From assembly GCA_964523395.1 (NCBI GenBank), contig CAZFXS010000005.1, positions 1-64,000 on the forward strand: a stretch of 64,000 bases of DNA. Reading direction: 5' to 3'. Under the pieces are notes generated by a model. It was not told the origin of the DNA and made no database searches. It saw only the letters and a program-made list of their open reading frames with translations. Source of the DNA: JANYJZ01 sp964523395. Its GTDB lineage: Bacteria; Bacteroidota; Ignavibacteria; UBA10030; SZUA-254. Below are positions 18,428 through 27,029 of this stretch, in pieces; the stretch's first letter is position 1, and each line of letters opens with the position of its first letter. A program made the translations under genes and the position numbers.

Positions 18428-21400
18428 CTATGACACCTGTTGCTGAACCTGTTTCTTTGTTTCTATACGATTAATGGAAATAGAGCAATTTTCGCCATTT
18501 ATATCCCATTCTGCGCTATATCCTTTACCGGAAGGTACGGAATTAAGCTCTTGTGCGAGAGTTTCGTTCTTAATATACGAACTTTGCCGGACTAACGCAT
18601 TCGCCAGCCGTTCTGTGGCTCCGTACGCGATCGTTATCCGGTCGGTAATCTCGTAACCGGCATCCTTACGCATGTTCTGCACTCTGTTCACAAATTCTCG
18701 CGCGAAGCCTTCATCAATGAGTTCTTCCGTCAGTTCTGTATCGAGCGCGACGGTAAGCTCATTGTCGGTCTCAACAATCCAGCCTTCGATGTCTTCATGA
18801 AGGATTTCAACATCTTCCTTCATGACTGTTACTTCCGTACCGTTCGTCGAAACGGTTAGTTGTCCGGTTTTTTCTAAGACTTTGATTTCGTTCGCACCAA
18901 AATTTCGAATCGCTCCGGCAACGGCCTGCACATTTTTGCCATACTTTGGACCGAGTACTTTAAAATTCGGTTTAACGGATTTCTTCACGATTTCAGAATC
19001 ATCCTCAACATATTCAATGTTCTTCACATTGATCTCATCGAGGATCAGCGTTTCCATCCGGCGAATCGCCTCTTTATCTTTTTCACTGTTCACCGGCACA
19101 ATAATGCGTTTCAATGGCTGACGCACTTTCATATTCGATGTGTTACGGATAGCACGGACAAGCGATACAATTCTCTGCGCCTTTTCCATCCGCATCTCGA
19201 GGTCATTATCCAGGACAGCTTTGTTCACTTCGGGAATCATCGCGAGATGAACAGATGCAGTGTCTTCGCGTTTGGAGGTATCGGAAAGATTATGATATAT
19301 CTCCTCCGCCAGAAACGGCGCGAATGGAGCCATGAGTTTTGTAATGACAACGAGGCACTCATAGAGCGTCTGATATGCCGCGAGTTTATCTGCGCCTTTT
19401 TCATTTTTCCAGAAACGACGGCGGTTCCTCCGGACATACCAGTTTGAAAGCTGATCTATCGTGAAATCGCTCACAGCACGGGAAGCTTTGGTAACATCGT
19501 AGCCATCCATTGCCGCGGTATATCGCCCGATAAGCGAATTCAACGCGGAGATAATCCAACGGTCGATCTCCTGACGCTCAGAAACCGGAATCTCTTTTTC
19601 GCTGTAGGTGAATCCATCGATGTTCGCATAGAGAGTGAAGAATGCATACGTGTTCAGCAGGGTTCCCAGAAATTTCCGCTGGACTTCAACGAGTCCTTCT
19701 TCATCAAATAATGTCGAACGCCATGGCGGACTTGTCGCGACAAGATACCACCTCGTCGTATCAGCGCCATATTTTTCGAGAATGCTGAACGGATCGACGG
19801 TATTCCCTCTCGATTTCGACATCTTCTGGCCTTCCTTATCGAGAATAAGTTCATTCACGATAAGGTTTTTGTACGCCGGACGGTCGAACAAGAAGGTACT
19901 TATTGAGTGAAGAGAATAAAACCACCCGCGTGTCTGATCAATTCCTTCGCATATGTAATCTGCAGGATGTTGAGCGGTGAATTTATCCTTATTCTCAAAC
20001 GGATAATGCCATTGGGCAAACTGCATGGCACCGGAATCGAACCAAACGTCGATAAGTTCGGGGGTTCGTTGCATCGTTCCGCCACAGGAGCAGTTCCAGG
20101 AGATTTCGTCGACAAACGGTTTATGAAGGTCTAACGGTTTTGCGTTTTGAGTTTTGGGTTTTGCGTCGACGCTATCTGACACCTCGAACCTGAGACCTGA
20201 AACCTTCTCCAGTTCGCTCACGCTACCAACGCATTCCAGCTTTCCGCATTTGTCGCACACCCAGATCGGCAACGGTGTTCCCCAGAAGCGGTCACGGGAA
20301 AGCGACCAATCTTTATTTTCCTCGAGCCAGTTACCGAATCTGCCGGAGCCGACTTCAGGCGGATACCAGTTGATGGTTTTGTTCAGCTCGACCATCCTCG
20401 CAGCATATTTAGTCGTGGCGATATACCATGAATCCCGCGCGTAATACAGAAGCGGTGTTTTACAGCGCCAGCAATGCGGGTAGCTGTGAGTGATCGTTTC
20501 TTTCTTGTAAAGAATATGACGCTCTTTGAGATTCTTAATAATGTCCAGGTCGGCATCCTTGACGAACCTACCGGCAAAATCTGTTACTTCAGGCCCAAAC
20601 TCTCCGCTTTTATTGACAGGATGAAGAGTGGGCAACCCGTATTTCTTTGACACCTGGTAATCATCTTCGCCATACGCGGGAGCCATGTGGACAATGCCGG
20701 AGCCGTCCTCCGTTGTCACAAAATCAGCTTCGACAACATACCACCCTTTTTCTTTGGTTTGATGGTAATTAAAAATACGCTCATACTCTTTACCGGACAG
20801 CGATGAACCTTTGAACTGTTCCTTTACGACATAGTCACCATCGAGCACACCAAGTCGTGCCTCAGCGAGGATAAGAATTTCACCTTTATTTTCAACCTTC
20901 ACGTAAGTCACATCAGGGTGAACTGCAAGTGCAACATTGGAAATCAGCGTCCAGGGTGTTGTTGTCCAGACAAGGAAATATGTATTCTCCTCTCCCTTCA
21001 CTTTCATTTTTACATAGACGCTTGGATCTTTTACATCTTCATATCCAAGCGAAACTTCGTGAGAAGAGAGGGGCGTTTCACAGCGCGGGCAATACGGCTG
21101 GATTTTGTACCCCTTGTAAATCAATCCTTTATCAAAATACTGCTTGAGCGCCCACCAGATCGACTCGATATAATTATTTTCGAATGTGATATACGGGTCG
21201 CTCATATCAACCCAGTACCCCATCCGTTCGGTCATTTGTTCCCAGTCGGTTTTATATTTCCACACCGACTTGCGGCACTCCTCATTAAACTTCGCGACGC
21301 CGTACTTCACGATATCGTCTTTGTGTTTGAAGCCAAGCGCTTTCTCAACTTCAATCTCGACCGGAAGCCCGTGCGTATCCCATCCCGCTTTGCGATGCAC

Positions 21401-21634
21401 CTGATACCCGCGCATTGTTTTGTAGCGGCAGATGAGATCCTTGAGCGTTCTGCTCATGACATGGTGAATGCCCGGACGGCCGTTGGCCGTGGGAGGACCT
21501 TCGTAGAACGTAAACCCCTGTTTCCCTTCGCGCGAAGTGACGCTCTTCCGGAACACATCATTCTCTTTCCAGAATTTGAGAACATCCTTCTCCAGCCGGG
21601 AGTAATTGATTTTATCGGTGAGTTCTTTAAACAA
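18428..21634 (-). CDS. ileS: Isoleucyl-tRNA synthetase
   Basis: 1068 residues, class I synthetase. The HIGH-equivalent lies in PPTANGRPGIHHVMSR, the KMSKS loop in GQKMSKSRGN, and the editing (CP1) domain between them. GWDTHGLPVEIEVEKALG and the length fit the eukaryote-like IleS2 type, several members of which are mupirocin-tolerant; tolerance here is inference. The start is a TTG at 21634, which gives the family-typical MFKELTDKINYSRLEKDVLKFW. A 7-nt-period repeat (20137-20205) encodes residues about 477-500, between the usual GSVSELEKVSG and DLHKPFVDE segments, and looks like an in-frame insertion of about 17 residues. Confidence 0.96.
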   Translation of the reverse strand: MFKELTDKINYSRLEKDVLKFWKENDVFRKSVTSREGKQGFTFYEGPPTANGRPGIHHVMSRTLKDLICRYKTMRGYQVHRKAGWDTHGLPVEIEVEKALGFKHKDDIVKYGVAKFNEECRKSVWKYKTDWEQMTERMGYWVDMSDPYITFENNYIESIWWALKQYFDKGLIYKGYKIQPYCPRCETPLSSHEVSLGYEDVKDPSVYVKMKVKGEENTYFLVWTTTPWTLISNVALAVHPDVTYVKVENKGEILILAEARLGVLDGDYVVKEQFKGSSLSGKEYERIFNYHQTKEKGWYVVEADFVTTEDGSGIVHMAPAYGEDDYQVSKKYGLPTLHPVNKSGEFGPEVTDFAGRFVKDADLDIIKNLKERHILYKKETITHSYPHCWRCKTPLLYYARDSWYIATTKYAARMVELNKTINWYPPEVGSGRFGNWLEENKDWSLSRDRFWGTPLPIWVCDKCGKLECVGSVSELEKVSGLRFEVSDSVDAKPKTQNAKPLDLHKPFVDEISWNCSCGGTMQRTPELIDVWFDSGAMQFAQWHYPFENKDKFTAQHPADYICEGIDQTRGWFYSLHSISTFLFDRPAYKNLIVNELILDKEGQKMSKSRGNTVDPFSILEKYGADTTRWYLVATSPPWRSTLFDEEGLVEVQRKFLGTLLNTYAFFTLYANIDGFTYSEKEIPVSERQEIDRWIISALNSLIGRYTAAMDGYDVTKASRAVSDFTIDQLSNWYVRRNRRRFWKNEKGADKLAAYQTLYECLVVITKLMAPFAPFLAEEIYHNLSDTSKREDTASVHLAMIPEVNKAVLDNDLEMRMEKAQRIVSLVRAIRNTSNMKVRQPLKRIIVPVNSEKDKEAIRRMETLILDEINVKNIEYVEDDSEIVKKSVKPNFKVLGPKYGKNVQAVAGAIRNFGANEIKVLEKTGQLTVSTNGTEVTVMKEDVEILHEDIEGWIVETDNELTVALDTELTEELIDEGFAREFVNRVQNMRKDAGYEITDRITIAYGATERLANALVRQSSYIKNETLAQELNSVPSGKGYSAEWDINGENCSISINRIETKKQVQQQVS
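20137..20205. repeat. Heptanucleotide-period repeat inside ileS
   Basis: Four consecutive 7-mers, GTTTTGC, GTTTTGA, GTTTTGG, GTTTTGC (20137-20164), then after 9 nt ATCTGAC, ACCTCGA, ACCTGAG, ACCTGAA, ACCT (20174-20205). Units differ between the two blocks, but each keeps an exact 7-base step. The whole stretch lies in the ileS reading frame without breaking it. Confidence 0.8.
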
Positions 21635-21701
21635 AGTTTTTCTTTTAATGGTTTTCAGGTTAATTAAAAAGCATCTTTTTTATTACCTATTTCGGATTGC
21701 G

Positions 21702-21730
21702 AATATAAATCCGAAATTCAAAATTTGCAA
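21702..21730 (-). promoter_or_regulatory. Candidate ileS promoter within the repeat array
   Basis: On the minus strand, TTGCAA (21730-21725), 17 nt, TATATT (21707-21702), about 68 nt upstream of the ileS start. It could give ileS its own transcript separate from the upstream cluster. Confidence 0.35.
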
Positions 21731-21741
21731 TCCGCAATCGC
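21707..21741. repeat. Intergenic heptanucleotide-period repeat between ileS and punA
   Basis: AAATCCG, AAATTCA, AAATTTG, CAATCCG, CAATCGC in strict 7-base steps, filling much of the ileS-punA gap. Same periodicity but different units from the arrays in ileS and mutS. Confidence 0.75.
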
Positions 21742-21749
21742 CCGGACTT

Positions 21750-22577
21750 TTACAGGCTCCTAACCAACTCCTTCATAATCTTCGTCAGCTTCGGCTCCGC
21801 CTTGTTTGCCACCGCTATAACTTCTTCTACAGTCACGGGCTTCAGTGTATCCGGGAAACATTCATCGGTAATAATCGACATGCCGAAGACATCCATTCCC
21901 ATATGCACCGCAACGATATTTTCAGGCACGGTTGACATTCCAACCGCATCGGCCCCTATACCACGAAGAAATCTGTACTCCGCTCTTGTTTCCAAATTAG
22001 GGCCCTGTACCGCTACAAACACTCCTTCTTTCACAGGAATTTTTAATCCCCTGGCAATGTCCTTTGCCTTCTTCATAAGCTTTTTACTGTACGGTTCGGA
22101 CATGTCGGGAAATCTTGGGCCGAGTGTTTCATCATTCGGGCCAATCAGAGGGTTGTCACCCTGAAGATTAATATGATCATTGATGATCATCAGGTCGCCG
22201 CGACGGAATTTCGGATTCATCCCTCCCGCCGCATTCGATATCAGCAGTGTCTGAACGCCGAGACCCGCTTTTTTAGACATTACGCGGACGGGAAATGTCA
22301 CCTGCTGTAATGTATACCCCTCATAGTAATGAAAACGTCCCTGCATCGCCACGATTTTTTTTCCGGCGAGTGTACCGAAGATCAGTTTGCCATGATGAGA
22401 TTCGACAGTTGAAACAGGAAAATGGGGAATGTTTTCATAATCGATGACAACTTCCTCTTTGATTTCTTTGACAAGTCCGCCAAGCCCTGTGCCGAGGATG
22501 ATGCCAATCTCCGGCTCCATCGTTGTCTTTTTCCGGATGTACCGGACTGCATCATTTATTTGTTTTCGGAGTGTCAT
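21750..22577 (-). CDS. punA: Purine-nucleoside phosphorylase (trimeric, PNP type I)
   Basis: 275 residues. Family-2 phosphorylase motifs: GIILGTGLGGL and the histidine in STVESHHGKL for phosphate, QGRFHYYEGY, SNAAGGMNP, GPNLETRAEYRFLRGIGADA, VGMSTVPENIVA for nucleoside binding. It cleaves inosine and guanosine (deoxy forms too) to base plus (deoxy)ribose 1-phosphate for purine salvage. The ATG overlaps the divIVA-like stop by four bases (ATGA), so the two are co-translated. Its insertion between divIVA and ileS breaks the otherwise conserved gene order. Confidence 0.94.
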   Translation of the reverse strand: MTLRKQINDAVRYIRKKTTMEPEIGIILGTGLGGLVKEIKEEVVIDYENIPHFPVSTVESHHGKLIFGTLAGKKIVAMQGRFHYYEGYTLQQVTFPVRVMSKKAGLGVQTLLISNAAGGMNPKFRRGDLMIINDHINLQGDNPLIGPNDETLGPRFPDMSEPYSKKLMKKAKDIARGLKIPVKEGVFVAVQGPNLETRAEYRFLRGIGADAVGMSTVPENIVAVHMGMDVFGMSIITDECFPDTLKPVTVEEVIAVANKAEPKLTKIMKELVRSL

Positions 22578-23119
22578 GACTGCTCCAGTATTTTTAGAAT
22601 TTCATCGATCTCGCTTTTTGCTTTCGGACCCGGAGAATCAGAGTGTCCAATATTACCCGCGGTCAGATTCTGTTCTGTCTCCAGGGCTTTAATCATATCG
22701 AGTTCGGATTTCAAAAGGAGTTTCAGGTGCGCGATAATTGATTCTTTCTTCGCCTGGTAAATGGTAATCTGCTCCTTCAATATCAGCAGATTGTTTCTTG
22801 CCTTATCCACGATCGAGGAAGCTTCCCCTTCCGCCTCGCGGATAATGAGCTGAGATTCTTTTTTAGCCGCTTCAACAGCTTTACCAACTGCTTCCTGTGC
22901 CTGTGCAAGTGTTTGTTGCAACACTTTTTCCGTCGATTTCGCTTCCTGGAGCTGTGTTTCGAGTATTACTACTTTTTGTTTCAGCTCCTGGTTATTTTTT
23001 TCGGCCTCCTGCAATGAAGAAGCAAGTTCTTCAAGAAACACCAACACTTCGGAGGAATCGAGTCCGAGAAGGGCCTTCTTAAATTTATGCTGTTTAATTT
23101 GATGCGGTGTAAGTTTCAT
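22574..23119 (-). CDS. DivIVA-domain coiled-coil protein
   Basis: 181 residues from the ATG at 23119; a GTG at 23146 would add nine residues. The N-terminal MKLTPHQIKQHKFKKALLG matches the DivIVA lipid-binding start (LTPxDIxxxxFxxxxxGY-like), followed by VLVFLEEL and a long heptad-rich coiled coil to about 140. DivIVA-like proteins bind curved membrane and organise cell poles or septa. The context (yggS upstream, ileS downstream) is that of Gram-positive divIVA, which supports orthology. No FtsZ-related genes are in the window. Confidence 0.85.
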   Translation of the reverse strand: MKLTPHQIKQHKFKKALLGLDSSEVLVFLEELASSLQEAEKNNQELKQKVVILETQLQEAKSTEKVLQQTLAQAQEAVGKAVEAAKKESQLIIREAEGEASSIVDKARNNLLILKEQITIYQAKKESIIAHLKLLLKSELDMIKALETEQNLTAGNIGHSDSPGPKAKSEIDEILKILEQS

Positions 23120-23201
23120 ATTTGCTTGTTTAAATCCCTCAGGCACTTCGCCTTCGGTCAGCGCGCAACATCAGACTCAACAAATAGAGTTTTTTTTATT
23201 G

Positions 23202-23909
23202 TTAAGACAGTTTGTTTTCCGCAACAGATGCCTTGGTACGCTTCCCGAATATTGCAGTACCAATTCTCACCATGGTGGATCCCTCTTCAATTGCAACTTC
23301 AAAATCATTTGTCATTCCCATCGAAAGATGCGGAAGCCGGTATCCATCTTTTTCTAGCTTATCCCGAACGTTTCGCAGCGTTCGAAACGCCGGCCTTGAC
23401 TCTTCCGGATCGGGAAGAAACGGACCAATTGTCATTAATCCCATAAGATTAAGATGCGGCAACAGCGAAAGTTCCTTTACCAGCGCCGGCGCGGAAGCAG
23501 GGGTCACGCCAAATTTACTTTCCTCGTTTGACGTATTTACTTCCACGAGGATGTTCACTTTTTTCCCATGTTTTCCTGCCTGAGAGGAAAGTTCTTTCCC
23601 CAGCCGTAATGAATCAACTGAATGAATCATGTACACCGCATCAATAATATATTTTATTTTATTGGTCTGCAGGTGTCCAATAAAATGCCACCGGATTGAG
23701 TTATCCTTTACATCAATCAGCTTTTGAGACATTTCCTGCACAAAATTCTCGCCGATATCCTTCGTGCCGGCATGAACCGCTTCCAGAATTTCACCGGAGC
23801 CAAACGTTTTTGCCACGGCAATCAGTGTTACTTCATCTGGTGTTCGTTTCGCGCGCAGGCAGGCGGTGTCAATGCGTTGGCGAATATTTTGAATGTTTTC
23901 GGCAATCAT
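23202..23909 (-). CDS. yggS: YggS/PLPBP-family pyridoxal phosphate homeostasis protein
   Basis: 235 residues using the ATG at 23909; the frame extends upstream, but that start fits the family's MIAENIQNIRQRI opening. The PLP Schiff-base Lys is in LIAVAKTF, with GENFVQE, WHFIGHLQTNK, and SMGMTNDFEVAIEEGSTMVR for phosphate binding. These single-domain TIM-barrel proteins buffer PLP and affect amino-acid balance rather than catalysing a defined reaction. It is the first gene of the minus-strand cluster and has its own promoter in the divergent gap. Confidence 0.94.
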   Translation of the reverse strand: MIAENIQNIRQRIDTACLRAKRTPDEVTLIAVAKTFGSGEILEAVHAGTKDIGENFVQEMSQKLIDVKDNSIRWHFIGHLQTNKIKYIIDAVYMIHSVDSLRLGKELSSQAGKHGKKVNILVEVNTSNEESKFGVTPASAPALVKELSLLPHLNLMGLMTIGPFLPDPEESRPAFRTLRNVRDKLEKDGYRLPHLSMGMTNDFEVAIEEGSTMVRIGTAIFGKRTKASVAENKLS

Positions 23910-23925
23910 CGGTAACGGGAGGTTC

Positions 23926-23954
23926 AATATACTCGATTTCCTCACAAAAATCAA
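23926..23954 (-). promoter_or_regulatory. Sigma70-type promoter for yggS
   Basis: Minus strand TTGATT (23954-23949), 17 nt, TATATT (23931-23926), 17 nt upstream of the yggS ATG. It probably drives the yggS-divIVA-punA unit. Confidence 0.55.
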
Positions 23955-23985
23955 CGAACCAACTCCTCCTCGCTGCAAGTTTTAC

Positions 23986-24015
23986 TTGACTTCCGTTTCA
24001 ATTTTTCTTTATATT
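23986..24015 (+). promoter_or_regulatory. Sigma70-type promoter for the TPR gene
   Basis: TTGACT (23986-23991), 18 nt, TATATT (24010-24015). Divergent from the yggS promoter in the same 153-bp gap. The TPR gene also has a GAGGG ribosome site just before its ATG. Confidence 0.6.
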
Positions 24016-24062
24016 CAGGTGCATTTGATCTACAGAGGATCAAACATTTTTTTGAGGGCCGC

Positions 24063-25490
24063 ATGGATACATTTGACTTCGAGAATAACGATCAGGAATC
24101 CGAAGAACGTGAAAGCTCGAAAGAACATTTCGAAGATGAAATCAAGAAGTTTAAGGAACGACTGAAAGACGGCGGAGGCGGTACCACCAACATTGAAGCG
24201 CTCGAAGAAATTGTCAGCTTCTATTTTGACAGTGAAAAATACGATGAAGCGCTTCACTTTACCAACCTGCTCCTTGAGTATATTCCGTTCAGCGCCGATA
24301 CATGGCAGAGGAAAAGCATTATCCTCAATAATCTTCAGCGCCACAACGAAGCATTGGATTGCATTGACCACGCGCTGAAACTCAATCCCATTGACACCGA
24401 ATTGATTATCAGCCGAGGGCTTACTCTTGATAATCTGAACCGCTATGAAGAAGCGCTCGTGAGTTTCGACAAGGTACTGGAAATCGATTCCGCCAATGAG
24501 GAAGCATTGTTCAGCAAAGCACTGACGTACGAGAAAATGGATAAATACGAGCAGGCGGCTCAGTATTTGAAGTTTATCATAGAGGGAAATCCGGACCAGA
24601 AAGAAGCCTGGTACGAACTGGGATTCTGTTACGATTGCATGGACAAACTTTCTGAAGCGCTTGAGTGCTACGATAAGCACATCGACCTGGACCCTTTTAA
24701 CCACAGCGCGTGGTACAATCGCGGCATAATTCTCAACCGTATGTCGCAGTACACAAAATCGATCGAGAGTTACGACATGGCGCTGGCGATTAAGGAAGAT
24801 TTTGCCGCCGCCTGGTATAACAAGGGAAATGCATTTGCCAATATGGGCCGGCTGTATGATGCCATCGACTGTTACAAGCAGACTCTCCGTATAGACGAAA
24901 AAGATGTTCCCGCGTGGCACAACATCGGCAATGCCTACGAAGAACTCGGAATGTACAAGGAAGCGATCAAATGCTTCTCACAGGCACTTACCCATGATCC
25001 GAAACATTATGAATCCCTGTTCGGTCGCGGCGGCTGTTACGACTCACTCGAACAGTACCGCAGAGCATACAGCGATTACACCAAAGCTCTTGAGCTTTGC
25101 AACAACTATCCCGAGCTCTGGTACGCAAAAGCGGATGTGGCATACCAGCTTGGCAAATGGCGGGAAGCGCTTCACAGCTACAAGATGACGGTTCACTTCG
25201 ACCCGACCAATGTGGAAGCATGGTATGATCTCGGCGAAACACTGCTGGAATACGGCTACCTGAAAGAATCACTCAAAGCCCTTAACAAATGCATTGAGCT
25301 GCAGCCGAAATGGGCAGACGCGTATTATACAAGGGCGAAGGCACTGTTCCTGATGCGGAAAACTTTTGACGCGCTTGAATCGCTGAAGACTTCATTTCAC
25401 CTTGACCCCGGCAAGAAAAAAACATTTGAGAAGGAATTTCCCGGCGTCCGTTCGATTAAGGAATTTACCAGCCTGCTGGAACAGCAATAA
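24063..25490 (+). CDS. Tetratricopeptide-repeat protein
   Basis: 475 residues with an acidic N-terminus (MDTFDFENNDQESEERES) and then about eleven consecutive 34-residue TPR units to near the C-terminus, with W/A/Y-rich helices (e.g. AWYNKGNAFANMGRLYDAID). There is no signal peptide or membrane helix, so it is a cytoplasmic scaffold. TPR solenoids bind partner proteins or peptides; the partner cannot be told from sequence. It is followed by a strong terminator and appears monocistronic. Confidence 0.92.
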   Translation: MDTFDFENNDQESEERESSKEHFEDEIKKFKERLKDGGGGTTNIEALEEIVSFYFDSEKYDEALHFTNLLLEYIPFSADTWQRKSIILNNLQRHNEALDCIDHALKLNPIDTELIISRGLTLDNLNRYEEALVSFDKVLEIDSANEEALFSKALTYEKMDKYEQAAQYLKFIIEGNPDQKEAWYELGFCYDCMDKLSEALECYDKHIDLDPFNHSAWYNRGIILNRMSQYTKSIESYDMALAIKEDFAAAWYNKGNAFANMGRLYDAIDCYKQTLRIDEKDVPAWHNIGNAYEELGMYKEAIKCFSQALTHDPKHYESLFGRGGCYDSLEQYRRAYSDYTKALELCNNYPELWYAKADVAYQLGKWREALHSYKMTVHFDPTNVEAWYDLGETLLEYGYLKESLKALNKCIELQPKWADAYYTRAKALFLMRKTFDALESLKTSFHLDPGKKKTFEKEFPGVRSIKEFTSLLEQQ

Positions 25491-25517
25491 CAAATTCCGA
25501 CTTTTTCTGTATATTAC

Positions 25518-25546
25518 AAACGTCGAAGAGTGATGCTTCGACGTTT
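25518..25546 (+). terminator. Intrinsic terminator after the TPR gene
   Basis: Perfect 11-bp stem AAACGTCGAAG / CTTCGACGTTT with a 7-nt loop, followed by a T-rich stretch (to 25554). Confidence 0.8.
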
Positions 25547-25568
25547 CTTATTTTAGAACGTTCATAAT

Positions 25569-26414
25569 ATGACACCTGATATTGAAATAAAATACCGGCA
25601 CCTCGTTTCCATCCTTTCAGAAATGGGAAGCGTTATCATCGGGTACTCCGGCGGAGTTGACAGCACGCTTCTGTTGAAAGTTGCCGTTGATACGCTTGGA
25701 GACAGTGCACTGGCGGTGATCGGAAAATCTGAGACATACCCGTCGCGCGAATACGAAGAAGCCGTCCGCATTGCACTTGATTTCGGCGCGCGGTTTGAAG
25801 TGGTGGCCACGGAAGAAACAGACAATTTAAAATTCAAAGAAAACCCGCCAGACCGGTGTTACTTTTGCAAGGTGGAACTTTTCTCCAAACTTAATGAGAT
25901 CGCGCGTGAGCGCAGTATCCCCTGGATTGCCGATGGAACAATTACGGATGACCTTGGAGATTTTCGTCCCGGCATGAAAGCCAAGGATGAACAGCATGTC
26001 CGCTCTCCTTTGCTTGAAGCCGGCATGAGCAAAGCTGAAGTACGGGTGATATCCAAATATCTTAACCTGCCCACGTGGGAAAAGGGTTCGTTCGCCTGCC
26101 TCTCATCACGTTTTCCATACGGCCATCCGATAACAAAAGAGGCGCTGACGAAAATCGACGGGGCAGAAACGATTCTTCGCGATTTACAGTTCAAACATTT
26201 CCGCGTACGATATCACGATGAAAAGACTGCAAGGATTGAAGTCGGGACAGAGGAGATTAACCGGTTGCTCGATCATGACCTCCGCCCGATGATTGTCATG
26301 CACATGAAGAGCCTGGGATTCACGTACGTGACGCTTGACCTGCAGGGGTACAGGACAGGATCGATGAATGAAGTTCTGGCGGAGGCGGTAAAAGAGAAGT
26401 TTTTGGCTAAATAA
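25569..26414 (+). CDS. larE: LarE-type ATP-dependent sacrificial sulfur transferase
   Basis: 281 residues of the adenine nucleotide alpha hydrolase fold. The PP-loop SGGVDST (about 25-31) binds ATP; CYFCK and GSFACLSSRFPYG follow, the latter holding the cysteine that donates sulfur in LarE of Lactiplantibacillus. LarE sulfurates the pincer nickel cofactor precursor of lactate racemase and related LarA enzymes. No larB, larC or larA is in the window, so it either serves a distant cofactor pathway or acts in another thiolation. It lies 78 nt after the TPR gene, past a terminator. Confidence 0.88.
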   Translation: MTPDIEIKYRHLVSILSEMGSVIIGYSGGVDSTLLLKVAVDTLGDSALAVIGKSETYPSREYEEAVRIALDFGARFEVVATEETDNLKFKENPPDRCYFCKVELFSKLNEIARERSIPWIADGTITDDLGDFRPGMKAKDEQHVRSPLLEAGMSKAEVRVISKYLNLPTWEKGSFACLSSRFPYGHPITKEALTKIDGAETILRDLQFKHFRVRYHDEKTARIEVGTEEINRLLDHDLRPMIVMHMKSLGFTYVTLDLQGYRTGSMNEVLAEAVKEKFLAK

Positions 26415-26500
26415 GCTCAAGAGAATTCTTTAACGAAGGCAGCACCAAGTTGAACTGATCGCCGTCTCATCATCAGCCTGAGCAAACGGATACCCGCTTA

Positions 26501-26986
26501 TTAAGTTGGCTGATTTGTGATTTGCTTTAATTGTTTCGCAATTGGGTGTTGACCAAAAGGATTGTAGAATCTTAGTTTTGGAATAAATACTATTGAACTT
26601 CCAAATTCACTCTCTGGATATAAACTCAATCTTATAACCTTGGGATTCATAAATCTACTTTCACGAACCTCAGTTACACTCGAAATAGGAATAATTATTT
26701 CTCTGAAATAGTCCCTTACTATCAAGTCATTATCCACTAATATCACACTTTTCAACCGTAATGAAAACCATAGAATATAAGTCGAACCTATAATCCACGC
26801 GAAAAGAAAATACCATTTCATATCTGCCGGCGGAGAATCTTGCCCGTCAAAAAAACCAAACCACAACGACAACGTCCCAAATCCAAACACACTTATCCAA
26901 AGAATTGGAAATATGACTTTATGAAATAAAGTCCAATCTGAAGAGAGTTCTTCACTCATATACAGTTGTTCTAGGTAGCTTCTCAT
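26501..26986 (-). CDS. Small membrane protein, two helices plus PH-like domain
   Basis: 161 residues from the ATG at 26986 (a TTG at 26995 is possible). Two hydrophobic helices (about 25-45 and 60-80) are followed by a beta-rich C-terminal segment (LKSVILVDNDLIVRDYFREIIIP...) that resembles bacterial PH-like domains. It is visibly more AT-rich than its neighbours and has no operon partner, which hints at acquisition. Function unknown. Confidence 0.6.
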   Translation of the reverse strand: MRSYLEQLYMSEELSSDWTLFHKVIFPILWISVFGFGTLSLWFGFFDGQDSPPADMKWYFLFAWIIGSTYILWFSLRLKSVILVDNDLIVRDYFREIIIPISSVTEVRESRFMNPKVIRLSLYPESEFGSSIVFIPKLRFYNPFGQHPIAKQLKQITNQPT

Positions 26987-27029
26987 CTTTACCAACTTTA
27001 TATCTGCAACATCAATCTTAACGGCGCTA

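Noticed and set aside
20918..21667. Plus-strand 249-codon frame opposite ileS
   Set aside because: Antisense to highly conserved ileS sequence.
24030..24920. Minus-strand 296-codon frame opposite the TPR gene
   Set aside because: Shadow caused by repetitive TPR codons; no homology seen.
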